DNA of 55,579 nucleotides from Polyangium fumosum (GCF_005144585.1 NZ_SSMQ01000084.1:1-55579), one strand, 5' to 3'. Counted from the first letter of the stretch, positions 1 through 9,783 are shown. Made by a program: numbers and translations. Notes: generated by a model not told the origin, from the letters alone.

Positions 1-285
1 GATCATGTTCTTGATGTAGTCGGCGTGGCCGGGGCAGTCGACGTGCGCGTAGTGGCGCTTCGGCGACTCGTACTCCACGTGCGCCGCCGCGATCGTCACC
101 GTCTTCGTCTCGTCACGGACGGTGCCGCCCTTGGCGATGTCGGCGTACTTGATCTCTTTCGCAAGCTTCTGCTTGGACTGGACCTTGACGATGGCCGCCG
201 TGAGCGTCGTCTTGCCGTGATCGATGTGACCGATCGTGCCGACGTTCACGTGGGGCTTGGTTCGACTGAATTTCTCCTTGGCCAT
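1..285 (-). CDS. tuf: Elongation factor Tu, N-terminal part (cut by window edge)
   Basis: Delivers aminoacyl-tRNA to the ribosome as a GTP-bound cytosolic factor. The 95 visible residues begin [20 protein letters not shown] and contain the P-loop [10 protein letters not shown] and the switch region ending [12 protein letters not shown], which are diagnostic of EF-Tu. The start is an ATG at 285-283 with AGGAGC a few bases upstream. The rest of the gene lies beyond position 1. It is the last visible gene of a minus-strand unit in which four tRNA genes precede tuf, so it is probably co-transcribed with them. Confidence 0.97.
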   Translation of the reverse strand, partial: MAKEKFSRTKPHVNVGTIGHIDHGKTTLTAAIVKVQSKQKLAKEIKYADIAKGGTVRDETKTVTIAAAHVEYESPKRHYAHVDCPGHADYIKNMI

Positions 286-349
286 CGTTCTTGCTCCTGA
301 CGGTTGCCGACCGAGACGGTCGCGCTCGCTGTCCTTTCCTGGCGCTTGC

Positions 350-425
350 TGGAGCCCACCATCGGGATTGAACCGACGACCTCGTCCTTACCAAGGACGT
401 GCTCTACCAACTGAGCTAGGTGGGC
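350..425 (-). tRNA. thrT: tRNA-Thr (GGU anticodon)
   Basis: Full cloverleaf on the minus strand, 76 nt. The acceptor stem GCCCACC pairs with GGTGGGC. The anticodon stem CGTCC/GGACG encloses loop TTGGTAA with anticodon GGT. The T-loop GGTTCAATCCC is present and CCA is encoded at the 3' end. It lies 64 bp upstream of tuf, in the same position as E. coli thrT. Confidence 0.96.
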
Positions 426-443
426 ATGGAGCCGGTCCGGCGG

Positions 444-516
444 AGCGGGCGACCGGGTTCGAACCGGCGACGTTCAGCTTGGAAGGCTGACGCTCTACCA
501 ACTGAGCTACGCCCGC
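444..516 (-). tRNA. glyT: tRNA-Gly (UCC anticodon)
   Basis: Cloverleaf on the minus strand, 73 nt without CCA. The acceptor stem is GCGGGCG/CGCCCGC. The anticodon stem TCAGC/GCTGA encloses loop CTTCCAA with anticodon TCC. The T-arm GGTTCGAACCC is intact. The bases after the discriminator are CCG, so CCA has to be added or repaired after processing. Confidence 0.95.
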
Positions 517-610
517 AGATAGAGATCGGGGAAGAGTCCCCCCGGGCTCGTCTACGTGTACGTACCGGCTATCCGGCTCCGCGGGTCGAGGCGCCTTATC
601 GGCGTCTCGG

Positions 611-693
<83 letters not shown>

Positions 694-815
694 AGATTTT
701 CAACGTCTCGCGAGATCCAAGGGCTCGCGGGTCCCCTCTGTACTCTGTTTCGGTCGGTTCGTCTCCTGAGATTTTTTGATCTCGTTCGTCCGAGCCTTCC
801 GCCTCTGACGTCCGG

Positions 816-891
816 TGGAGCTGACGAGGGGACTTGAACCCCTAACCCCCTGCTTACAAGGCAGGTGCTCTACCGGTTGAGCTACGCCAGC
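816..891 (-). tRNA. thrU: tRNA-Thr (UGU anticodon)
   Basis: Cloverleaf of 76 nt on the minus strand. The acceptor stem GCTGGCG/CGTCAGC contains one G-T pair. The anticodon stem CCTGC/GCAGG encloses loop CTTGTAA with anticodon TGT. The T-arm is present and CCA is encoded. It is the promoter-proximal gene of the tRNA-tuf unit. Confidence 0.95.
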
Positions 892-937
892 GAGTTCCTC
901 CCTCGAAGACAGACGTGTCCCGTCAAAGGGGAGCAGG

Positions 938-966
938 CTCTTAGCCCCTTGCTTTTGACATGTCAA
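938..966 (-). promoter_or_regulatory. Probable promoter of the tRNA-tuf operon
   Basis: On the minus strand a perfect -35 TTGACA (966-961) is followed after 17 bp by TAAGAG (943-938), then a GC-rich stretch, 47 bp before the first tRNA. A perfect -35, good spacing and a GC-rich discriminator are typical of stable-RNA promoters. The -10 matches the consensus at only half its positions. The -35 is part of the palindrome TTGACATGTCAA (955-966). The rest of 892-1173 shows no other gene and must also hold the leader of the rightward kinase. Confidence 0.6.
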
Positions 967-1173
967 GCCGGATGGAAGGTTTTGTGTTTGGAGCAGGACC
1001 TCGGCCGCGCTCGCAAGGCCGGAATCCACGGGAGACCCGGCAGGGTCACCTCCCCCGGCACGCTGGATCGCGAACCCGCGTGCGAGCAGACAGGCGAGGC
1101 ACGATCCTCGCGACGCGTCCTGCCGCAACTTCTTGCACCACACGCGCGCCTCTTGCGATGCTCGCGCCGCGTC

Positions 1174-3072
<1,899 letters not shown>

Positions 3073-3091
3073 CGCACCGCATCCCCTCGAC

Positions 3092-3110
3092 AGGGTCGTC
3101 CGGCGACCCT
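3092..3110 (+). terminator. Hairpin after the kinase gene
   Basis: Perfect 7-bp stem AGGGTCG/CGACCCT with loop TCCGG, 20 bp after the kinase stop codon. No T-run follows, so it may act in RNA stability or as a weak terminator. Confidence 0.4.
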
Positions 3111-3177
3111 AGATGGGAATTCTCCTGTGTGTCACCGCGTTTTGACGCGCTTGACGCCCGTTCGACGCGGGTGCTAG

Positions 3178-3612
3178 ATGGATCTTGCGAGCGATGACGC
3201 TCGTTCGCAGAAGCCTCTGTTCGACGGTTCGGCGCAGCGTGTCAAAGCCGACGAGCTGCACTTCGCAGCCCACGTCGGCGCCGATGCCGGAGATGACAGA
3301 GGAGAAGGTCGTTCACGGGCAATGGGCAGTAGACGCCGCGGAGCCATCCGGATGACGTGGCTCGATATGTGCCGCTCCGACGAGTATCGGGGGCGGTGGG
3401 TCGCACTCGACAACATCGATTACGAGGACGGGTCGTCCCAACCTCAGCAGGCCGATGTCGTCGACAGCGACGAGGATCTCGGAGAGTTATGCAGCAGGAT
3501 GCGCGAGTCCGACAGGACGGCATGCGCGATCCTGTACTGCGAGGATGATTCGTTCGCGCCGCCCGTCGCCAAGCGGGCCGCCATGCCGACGCGAGGTGCC
3601 GCGCACCGCTAG
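3178..3612 (+). CDS. Small orphan protein with a WVAL-type core (DUF5678-like)
   Basis: Hypothetical protein of up to 144 residues with no signal peptide or membrane segment. Residues 59-120 hold a conserved-looking core, YRGRWVALDNIDYED followed by VVDSDEDLGELCSRMRE and CAILYCEDD. This layout (Tyr/Phe-x-G-x-WVAL, then D-x-D-x-L) resembles small DUF5678-type proteins; that link is from memory and is tentative. The start is uncertain: no strong ribosome site is seen, and in-frame ATGs at 3322 or 3352 would give a protein closer to the core. The stop TAG lies within back-to-back CTAG tetramers where a palindrome-rich block begins. Confidence 0.55.
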   Translation: MDLASDDARSQKPLFDGSAQRVKADELHFAAHVGADAGDDRGEGRSRAMGSRRRGAIRMTWLDMCRSDEYRGRWVALDNIDYEDGSSQPQQADVVDSDEDLGELCSRMRESDRTACAILYCEDDSFAPPVAKRAAMPTRGAAHR

Positions 3613-3739
3613 CTAGCTCAGCGCAGCTCCCGCCTCGTCTCGCCCTTTCTTCCCCACCCATCAAGCCGCCACGAAGGACACGAGCCCAGCCGGGCCCGAG
3701 CCGATGCTTTGAGCTCCTAGCAAAATGCTTTGAGTTCTT

Positions 3740-3764
3740 CGAGCATCGACGGGTTCGATGCTCG
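3740..3764. repeat. Perfect 10-bp hairpin in the CTAG-rich block
   Basis: CGAGCATCGA (3740-3749) and TCGATGCTCG (3755-3764) form a perfect stem around CGGGT. Just upstream, ATGCTTTGAG occurs twice (about 3704 and 3725). A second hairpin GGGACGC/GCGTCCC with loop GAG is at 3826-3842. The stretch 3613-3996 has no gene on either strand. Confidence 0.7.
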
Positions 3765-3858
3765 GAAGCTCGCGAAGCGATCCTCCCTCGGGGGTGAATC
3801 GTCTGGGCTTTGCCGGGACGAAAGAGGGACGCGAGGCGTCCCCCTCGGGACAAAAGAG

Positions 3859-3897
3859 CTAGAACATCGAGTGGTTGCAAACCGATCGATGTTCTAG
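3859..3897. repeat. Palindrome with a 12-bp stem bounded by CTAG
   Basis: CTAGAACATCGA (3859-3870) pairs perfectly with TCGATGTTCTAG (3886-3897). The 15-base loop can fold further (GGTT/AACC around GCA). Its right-hand CTAG is the same tetramer that starts the next inverted-repeat element. Confidence 0.75.
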
Positions 3898-4000
3898 GTG
3901 GCTGGTGTTTTTCGCAGCGGACACGCTACCTGCAGCGCGGCCGCTGCGTGAACATGCGCTAGCTGTGGTGGTCGCGGCTCGAAAAACACCAGCCACCTAG
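3894..4000. mobile_element. Candidate 107-bp MITE-like element with 21-bp inverted ends
   Basis: Positions 3894-3914 and 3980-4000 are perfect inverted repeats of 21 bp around a 65-bp core with no coding capacity. Both arms end in CTAG at the outer edge. CTAG is its own complement, so this can also be read as 17-bp terminal inverted repeats flanked by a 4-bp CTAG target duplication, as expected of IS5-type insertions. The arms carry TTTTT and AAAAA on the inner side, which argues against a classical terminator. The right CTAG supplies the stop codon of the neighbouring minus-strand gene. No transposase is nearby, so mobility is an inference. Confidence 0.45.
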
Positions 4001-5706
4001 CGAAGGATCGGCTTGAGCGTGGGTTTGCCGTCCTTCATCACCACGTTGTAGTCGACCGTCTTTTGCGGATGAGAAGCCTTGAGCTTCTCGGCCTGCTGGC
4101 GGAGCTGCTTGGCGAGCGCCTCGTACGTGACGCCCGCGGTCGACTCCTTCGCGGCGCGCTTGGCCTCGACGTACTGCGCGTAAATCTGCCGGATCCGCGC
4201 GTCCGAGAGGTCCTCGGACGAACCCTGCGACGGGCGAGGTCGCGCAGGCGCGGGACGTGGTCCAAGCTGCGGGCGCGGCTCGGGGGCGGACGTATCCGTG
4301 TCCGGAGGAGGCGGCGGCGCTTCGGGCGGAGGATCGGGCGGCGGCGGCGCGACGACCGCGCGCATGCTGCGGCTGCTCTTCCGTCGCGAGGACGGCGCCG
4401 GCACGCTCGGCACGGGCTCGTCGGACACGGTCGGGACGTGGACCGCGGCCCGCGTGCGTGTGCTCGAAGGCCTGCGTCGCGAGGGCGGCCCTTGCTTCGA
4501 CGTGTCGAGGTCGAGGTCGAGGTCCAGCGGGCGCGCCGAAGCAGGGCCGCTCGGGCCCGCTTTGCCTTGTTTCGCCTGGGCCGCGAGCTCGGCGACGCGA
4601 CGCTTGCCGAGGTCGGGCGAGGAAGCCTGCGGGCGTCGCGCGGCCGGCGCGTCGGCCGGCGGAGGCGCCTCGGCAGCCTTCGTTTCCGCAGGCTTCGGCT
4701 CCGCGGCTTTGGATGCGATCGACGCTTCGGGCCGGCGCATCATCATCATCAGCGGTACGGGCTCGGGCTTTTTCGTCGGCTCCGGCTTGGCGGGCGGCGC
4801 GGGCTCGGCCGGCTTCGCCGCGGGCGGAGGCTCGGGCGGCGGCGCGGAAGGACGATCGAGCGGCGTCGAGGCGAGCGGCGGGCGCGGAGGCGGCGGGGCC
4901 TTCGCAGCGAGCGGAGGCGCAGGCGGCGCGGCGGGTTTGCCCGCGGGAGGCGGCGGCGGCGCAGCAGGTTTGCCCGCGGGCGGCGGCAGCGGCGCAGCGG
5001 GTTTGCCCGGCGCGGGCGGTGGTGGTGGCGCCTTTCCGATCGCGGGCGGCGGCGGAGGCAGCGCGGAGATCCGTCCCGGGCTCGAAGTCGGCGGAGGCGG
5101 CGGCGCAGCCGGTTTCGGGGCCGCGGGCAGAGGCGGCGGCGCGGCGGGCTTCGGGGGCGGCGGCGGCGCGGCCTTCGCCGGCGGCGGCTCTGCGGTCGTG
5201 AACTCGAGCGCGTCGTCGGCGAGCTCTTCGTCCGCGAAATCCTCGACCTCGTCGGCCAGGAGATCCTCGTCGCCGAGCATCTCCTCATCGATCGTGAGCG
5301 CCTCTTTGCGGATGCGGGCGCGGCGCTCTTCCTGCGCGGCGGCGAGCTTTGCGTACTTCTCTTTTTGCTTCTTGCCGACGATCGTCAGCGCGTCCTTCGC
5401 GCCGAAACGCGCGGCCGCGCGGAGCACGTCGCGCTGGTAGGTGCCGTTCTCGATCTCGCGCGCGACGCGGCCCCAGTACTGCTGGAACGTGTTGTAGCGC
5501 TGGATCAGCGTCTGGAACTTGAAGCGGAGCGCGGTGTTCCGGATCTGCTCGCGGCGCAGGAGCATGATGCGCCGATCGAGCTCCTTGCGCGGGACCAGCG
5601 GCTCGAGCTTCTCGATGCCGAGGAAGTACTGCTCGTAGAGCGCGCGCAGCCGTTCGAGTCGGCTGTCGAGATCCTCCAGGGCGCGTTCGACCTCGGCGTG
5701 TTCCAT
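3997..5706 (-). CDS. Coiled-coil, Pro/Ala-rich protein with a conserved C-terminal domain
   Basis: Cytoplasmic-looking protein of 569 residues, no signal peptide. Residues 1-150 are charged and predicted helical (MEHAEVERALEDLDSRLERL and onward), followed by an acidic stretch (about 140-170), then about 300 residues of Pro/Ala/Lys low complexity. The last 80 residues form a distinct domain: LSDARIRQIYAQYVEAKRAA, then GVTYEALAKQL and VDYNVVMKDGKPTLKPI. It resembles the C-terminal domain of Myxococcus MXAN_5187-type proteins (from memory). Function unknown. The start codon is four bases after the stop of the upstream lipoprotein gene, so the two form an operon. The TAG stop lies in the CTAG edge of the 3894-4000 element. 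Confidence 0.8.
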   Translation of the reverse strand: MEHAEVERALEDLDSRLERLRALYEQYFLGIEKLEPLVPRKELDRRIMLLRREQIRNTALRFKFQTLIQRYNTFQQYWGRVAREIENGTYQRDVLRAAARFGAKDALTIVGKKQKEKYAKLAAAQEERRARIRKEALTIDEEMLGDEDLLADEVEDFADEELADDALEFTTAEPPPAKAAPPPPPKPAAPPPLPAAPKPAAPPPPPTSSPGRISALPPPPPAIGKAPPPPPAPGKPAAPLPPPAGKPAAPPPPPAGKPAAPPAPPLAAKAPPPPRPPLASTPLDRPSAPPPEPPPAAKPAEPAPPAKPEPTKKPEPVPLMMMMRRPEASIASKAAEPKPAETKAAEAPPPADAPAARRPQASSPDLGKRRVAELAAQAKQGKAGPSGPASARPLDLDLDLDTSKQGPPSRRRPSSTRTRAAVHVPTVSDEPVPSVPAPSSRRKSSRSMRAVVAPPPPDPPPEAPPPPPDTDTSAPEPRPQLGPRPAPARPRPSQGSSEDLSDARIRQIYAQYVEAKRAAKESTAGVTYEALAKQLRQQAEKLKASHPQKTVDYNVVMKDGKPTLKPILR

Positions 5707-5710
5707 GCGG

Positions 5711-6472
5711 TCAGAGCGGCGTGACCTTCAGGTTGTCGAAGCAGACCGGGACCTCCCAGTCGTTGAAGCCGACATGCTCGTGCCCAGGGCCCGCGAGCGG
5801 CTCGGGGTCGGTGAGCGTGAAGTACTCGACGCCGTTGATCGACCACACGATCGTCTTGCCGTCCGTGCGCTCGACGCGGAACCGATAGGCCTGGCCCGCA
5901 GAGACGGGGCGCTCGCGCTCGTCGTCGCTCTTCGGGTCGACGTCGATCTCCAGCCGGTCGTCGCCGTGCTCGTCGAGGCGCGCGAGGACGTGCTTCGAGT
6001 TCCGCCAGCCGCCGAAAATGGCGATGTAACTCGTGGCGTTCGTGTACGACGTCGTCGTGGCGCCGCTCTGGCCGTCGCCCCAGAGCTCGACTTTGAGGTC
6101 GCCGATCGCGCTCTCGGCGTAGGCGTCGAACTCGATACGCGCGTTCACGGGGAGCCGGCGGCGGAGCCAGATGCCGCGGTTCTTCGCGCTCTTGCCGCAG
6201 AGACGGCCGTTCTCGATGTGCCAGCCGGGCGAGAGCGCGTTCCAGTCCTCGCCGAGCGCGGCGCGGTCGAAGGTGTCCTCGAAGGGCGCCGTGATGGGCG
6301 GACCGGGCGGGACCAGAGGAACGGGCGGGGCCTTGGTTTGGGGGCGCGGGGTCGCCGGGCGGGCGGGCTGCGCAGGGCCGGCGTCCGCCGTGGGCGGCCC
6401 CTCAGGCACACACGAAACGAGCATGAGCGAAAGCAGGGCGCACGCGCCGATCGTGGTCGCTCGTCTGAGCAC
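5711..6472 (-). CDS. Lipoprotein with a concanavalin-like (DUF1080-type) domain
   Basis: Predicted secreted lipoprotein of 253 residues. Using the GTG at 6472-6470 gives a clean lipoprotein signal (LRRATTIGACALLSLMLVSC) with the lipobox LVSC; longer in-frame starts would bury it. After a Pro/Ala linker, residues 60-253 look like a beta-sandwich of the DUF1080/LamG type: FEDTFDRAALGEDWNALSPGWHIENGRLCG, later FRVERTDGKTIVWSINGVEYF and a closing GFNDWEVPVCFDNLKV. Such domains bind or cleave glycans, but no catalytic residues can be assigned. It is divergent from lgt, whose product would lipidate it. Confidence 0.8.
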   Translation of the reverse strand: MLRRATTIGACALLSLMLVSCVPEGPPTADAGPAQPARPATPRPQTKAPPVPLVPPGPPITAPFEDTFDRAALGEDWNALSPGWHIENGRLCGKSAKNRGIWLRRRLPVNARIEFDAYAESAIGDLKVELWGDGQSGATTTSYTNATSYIAIFGGWRNSKHVLARLDEHGDDRLEIDVDPKSDDERERPVSAGQAYRFRVERTDGKTIVWSINGVEYFTLTDPEPLAGPGHEHVGFNDWEVPVCFDNLKVTPL

Positions 6473-6526
6473 GTCGGCATCGTAGCAGCAGGTGGGGCTC
6501 CACCAAAAGGGCCGCGCGCATCGGCG

Positions 6527-6554
6527 ACGCTTGCCCGGCCCTTGGGGCAAGCGT
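6527..6554 (+). promoter_or_regulatory. 10-bp stem-loop in the lgt leader
   Basis: ACGCTTGCCC (6527-6536) pairs perfectly with GGGCAAGCGT (6545-6554) around an 8-base loop. The stem ends immediately before the ribosome site AAGGAAGGG and 14 bp before the lgt ATG, so it could modulate translation initiation. This is structural evidence only. Confidence 0.5.
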
Positions 6555-6568
6555 AAGGAAGGGCGGTT

Positions 6569-8110
6569 ATGCATCCGATCCTGTTCCGCGTGCCGCTCCC
6601 GCGCACGACGCTACCCCTGCTCTGGGTCCTGTGCGCGCTCGCGGGCATCGCGGCGATCGTCGCGATCTACCAGTTCGTGACGAAGAACAGGTCCTTCGCG
6701 ATCGGCGCCGCCGTCGCGACCGTGGCCCTCGGCGCCGCGGCGTTCGTGTTCCGCGCGAGCACGGTGCCCGTCGGGCCGCTGCCCATCTACAGCTACGGCG
6801 TGATGCTCGGCCTGTCGCTCGTCGTAGGCTGGTATCTGACGCTCGGGCTCGCGGAGCGGGATGGACTTCCGAAGGAGCTGATGGCGAACAACTACGTGGT
6901 CACGGCCGTGGCCGCGGTGGTGGGCTCGCGCATCTTGTACATCGTTACGAACCTGAACGAGTTCGAGTCGTTCGGCGCGATGCTCGACGTCCGCAAGGGC
7001 GGGCTCGTGGCGTACGGCGGCTTCCTCGGTGGGTTCATCGGATCGCTGGTGTTCCTGCGGCGTCACGGGATCCCGCTCCTGCCGTGGGCGGACGTGGCCG
7101 TGCCGAGCCTCGCGTCGGGCCTCATGATCACGCGCGTCGGCTGTTACCTCTTCGGCTGTGATTTCGGCCATCCACTCGAGAAAACGGCGCCCGCGTGGCT
7201 GCAAAAGCTCGGCACGTTCCCGCGCTGGGATCCCTCGCTGATCGAGACGTCGACCGGCGTGCCCGGCGGCTCGCCGGCCTGGATCCAGCACGTGAAGAAG
7301 CACCTCATCGAGGACGACGCGACGGCGTCGCTCCCGGTGCACCCGACGCAGATCTACGAGTCGCTCGTCGGCCTTTCGCTCCTCGTGCTGCTCCTGGTCT
7401 CGCGGCGGTACCAGAAGTTTCGGGGTCAAATCTTCTTGCTCTTCACGTTCGCTTACGGCGTCGGCCGCTTTTTGCTGGAGATGCTGCGCGCGGACGACGA
7501 GCGCGGCTGGATCCCGCCGTCCTTGCCCGAGCACATCCTCCTGCCGCTCGCGCTCGCGCTCTTCGCGGTTGGCTACGTGGTCGGCATCTCGAAGATGGTC
7601 GAGAACCCAACGATGCGGCGCCTGTCGCAGATCCTCGCGTTCGTCCCAGCCGTCGTGCTCTTCCTCGCGCTCCGGCCCGAGTCGTTCGGGACCTCGGCGA
7701 CGATCGAGCTGTCGACGTCGCAGGCCGTCGCGCTCAGCACGGGCCTCGCGGCGGCGTTCGCGTTCTCGGTGTATCACCAGGCCGCGCTCGCTCACCCGGA
7801 AGCGGCGATGGCGATCCCGCAGCTTGCCTACGTCGACGACGAAGCAGCCGAGAAGAAGGCCGAGAGCAACGTCGCCGACGAGGACGAGGACGAAGACGAG
7901 GACGGCGAGGCGGCAGCGGCCGAGAAGAAGGCCGCGGATGCAGACGAGGACGAGGATGAAGCGCCGCGCGTGAAGAAGAAGCCCGCGAAGAAGGCGCAGA
8001 AGGCTGCTGCGTCGGACGAGGCGCCGAAGGCCGTCGCGACGAAGAAAACGAAGAAGAAGCCGGTGGAGGAAGAGCGGACCTCGGAGCCACCCCCGTCCGA
8101 GGAGAGCTGA
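6569..8110 (+). CDS. lgt: Prolipoprotein diacylglyceryl transferase with a charged C-terminal tail
   Basis: Inner-membrane enzyme that moves diacylglycerol from phosphatidylglycerol to the lipobox cysteine of prolipoproteins. The 513-residue product has multiple transmembrane helices and Lgt signatures: PIYSYGVMLGLSLVVGWYL, VRKGGLVAYGGFLGGFIGS, ITRVGCYLFGCDFG, HPTQIYES and FAYGVGRFLLEMLR. The usual Gly-Asn-x3-Gly motif reads Gly-Cys-x3-Gly-Cys here, as in one Lgt subfamily. Two extra helices follow the normal core. The last ~90 residues are a hydrophilic tail of Asp/Glu then Lys/Ala runs, not part of the standard family. The ATG has a good AAGGAAGGG site. hisIE follows after three bases. Confidence 0.93.
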   Translation: MHPILFRVPLPRTTLPLLWVLCALAGIAAIVAIYQFVTKNRSFAIGAAVATVALGAAAFVFRASTVPVGPLPIYSYGVMLGLSLVVGWYLTLGLAERDGLPKELMANNYVVTAVAAVVGSRILYIVTNLNEFESFGAMLDVRKGGLVAYGGFLGGFIGSLVFLRRHGIPLLPWADVAVPSLASGLMITRVGCYLFGCDFGHPLEKTAPAWLQKLGTFPRWDPSLIETSTGVPGGSPAWIQHVKKHLIEDDATASLPVHPTQIYESLVGLSLLVLLLVSRRYQKFRGQIFLLFTFAYGVGRFLLEMLRADDERGWIPPSLPEHILLPLALALFAVGYVVGISKMVENPTMRRLSQILAFVPAVVLFLALRPESFGTSATIELSTSQAVALSTGLAAAFAFSVYHQAALAHPEAAMAIPQLAYVDDEAAEKKAESNVADEDEDEDEDGEAAAAEKKAADADEDEDEAPRVKKKPAKKAQKAAASDEAPKAVATKKTKKKPVEEERTSEPPPSEES

Positions 8111-8113
8111 AGC

Positions 8114-8776
8114 GTGGAGCTCGCCTGGGGGGAGGCGGGGCTCTTGCCCGCGATCGTTCAGGACCGGATGACGGGTCAGGTGCGCATGCTCGCGTACATG
8201 AACCGCGCGTCGCTCGAACGGACGATCGAGACGGGGCGAGCGACGTTCTTCAGTCGATCCCGAGGCGCGCTTTGGGAGAAGGGCGAGACGAGCGGCAACA
8301 CGCTCGCCGTCGCGGCGATCGTCGCGGACTGCGACGCCGACGCGCTGCTCCTGCTCGTGGATCCGGTCGGGCCGACGTGCCACACGGGCAAACCCGCGTG
8401 TTTCTTCCGCCGCGTGGACGAGCGCGGGATCGCCGCGGAGGCAGGCGTGGATGCAGCCGCGTTCCTCGAAGTGCTGGAGCGCGAGATCGAGGCGCGGCGC
8501 ACGTCGAGCGCGGAGAAGAGTTACACGCGGTCGTTGCTCGACGGAGGCCCGGCGAAGATCGGGGCGAAGATCCGCGAGGAAGCGGACGAGTTCGTCCGTG
8601 CGATCGAAGGCGAGGACGACACGCGCGTCGCGAACGAGGCCGCGGATCTCGTGTACCACGTGCTCGTGGGGCTCGCGTCGCGCGGCGTGCCGCTGCGCGA
8701 CGTGGTGCGCGTGCTCGCCGCGCGCGCAGGAACGAGCGGGCACGAGGAAAAAGCGAAGCGCGGCGGGCCTCGCTGA
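8114..8776 (+). CDS. hisIE: Bifunctional phosphoribosyl-AMP cyclohydrolase / phosphoribosyl-ATP pyrophosphatase
   Basis: Catalyses steps 2 and 3 of histidine synthesis in the cytosol. The N-terminal HisI half (about 1-105) carries LAYMNRASLERTIETG, LWEKGETSGN, the metal-binding DCDAD and the zinc residues of PTCHTG and ACFF. The C-terminal HisE half (about 125-215) has the all-alpha pyrophosphohydrolase pattern KIREEADEFVRA followed by NEAADLVYHVLV. Length (220) is normal for the fusion. The start is GTG, three bases after lgt, which implies co-transcription. No other his gene is in the window. Confidence 0.95.
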   Translation: MELAWGEAGLLPAIVQDRMTGQVRMLAYMNRASLERTIETGRATFFSRSRGALWEKGETSGNTLAVAAIVADCDADALLLLVDPVGPTCHTGKPACFFRRVDERGIAAEAGVDAAAFLEVLEREIEARRTSSAEKSYTRSLLDGGPAKIGAKIREEADEFVRAIEGEDDTRVANEAADLVYHVLVGLASRGVPLRDVVRVLAARAGTSGHEEKAKRGGPR

Positions 8777-8841
8777 CGCGCGCGGCGAGGTCCTGCGGCG
8801 CGTTCCGGAAGAGGCCGATGCTCTGGTAGTCTCGGTCTGCG

Positions 8842-9738
8842 ATGACCGGCGTTCGGCGCGCGGGGACGCCACAATCCCCCTTCCGCGAACCACCGAAGCT
8901 GGAGCTCGGCCCCCTGTCGGTCGGGCTGCATCAAGCCGCCTCGCGCGCGATGAAGCGCTTGCCGAGCGGAGGGCGCCTCGTGCGGCAAGGGCCGACGCGG
9001 CGCATCGCGCACACCCAAGGCGCGCTCGGATGCACGGGGCTCGTGCTCGCCGCGAGCGCCGCGTTCATCGCGATCACGACGGGGTGGTTGCCGCAATCCC
9101 ACGCCGAAGTCGCGATGGTGATGGTCACCGTGATCGTGGCCGGCGCCTGCCTCGCGGCTGTGCTGCTCGCGCTTGATCGCGCGCGGCCTCTGCCCACGTG
9201 TGAGGCGGAGCCCGTCGGGCACGCAGCGCGGCTCGTGGCGCAGCGGCTCGCGCGGCTCGCGACGTGCGCGACCGAGGACGCGGCGCGGTTTGGCCCGAGG
9301 CGGATCGATGCGCTGCGACGCGCGCTCGCGGCGGCCGCGGATCCCGCGCTCGCGACGTGGATCCCGGACGACGTGCGGGGTCGCGCCGAGCTCCTGCTCG
9401 CGCGGGCGATCGTGGCGCACGCGCGTCCCGGATGGACACGTGACGCGGCCGTGCGCGCCGAGGTGCGCGGGCTGCTCGTGCGGGCGACGACGCACCTCGA
9501 CGAGCCCGCCGTGGCCGCGGCGGATCTCGTGCGGCTCGACGCGGCGCCGCTACCGCCGGCGGACGCGGCGGCCGGCGCGCATGACCGGGAGCCGCTCCGG
9601 AGGCGCTCCCGGCAACGGTTTGCGAGCGAGCCCGGCGCGGCGGCGGACGAGGCTGCGGCCGAGGAAGAGGCCCAGCACGAAGAGATGCAGCCCCGCGCGA
9701 GGCGACGGAGGGAACGGCGGGCCGACGTGATACCCTGA
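8842..9738 (+). CDS. Hypothetical two-helix membrane protein
   Basis: Protein of 298 residues, no family recognised. A basic N-terminus (1-58) precedes two adjacent hydrophobic segments at about 60-82 and 90-111, then an Ala/Arg-rich soluble region and a charged tail (runs of Ala/Glu, then RARRRRERR). The frame keeps the high GC third position expected of a coding gene here. It lies 65 bp after hisIE and 45 bp before the next gene on the same strand. It could be a membrane-anchored scaffold, but nothing shows this. Confidence 0.6.
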   Translation: MTGVRRAGTPQSPFREPPKLELGPLSVGLHQAASRAMKRLPSGGRLVRQGPTRRIAHTQGALGCTGLVLAASAAFIAITTGWLPQSHAEVAMVMVTVIVAGACLAAVLLALDRARPLPTCEAEPVGHAARLVAQRLARLATCATEDAARFGPRRIDALRRALAAAADPALATWIPDDVRGRAELLLARAIVAHARPGWTRDAAVRAEVRGLLVRATTHLDEPAVAAADLVRLDAAPLPPADAAAGAHDREPLRRRSRQRFASEPGAAADEAAAEEEAQHEEMQPRARRRRERRADVIP

Positions 9739-9783
9739 GCCGGCGTTTTCGCGTCGCCTTTCTTCTGCTGGCACAGGTGCACG

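Noticed and set aside
3894-4000. Bidirectional rho-independent terminator
   Set aside because: The T- and A-runs lie on the inner sides of the arms and the loop would be 65 bases, so the geometry is wrong for termination.
4063-5724. Arg/Gly-rich open frames opposite the proline-rich gene
   Set aside because: They are complements of proline and alanine codons; the minus-strand frame has structured N- and C-terminal domains and an operon partner.
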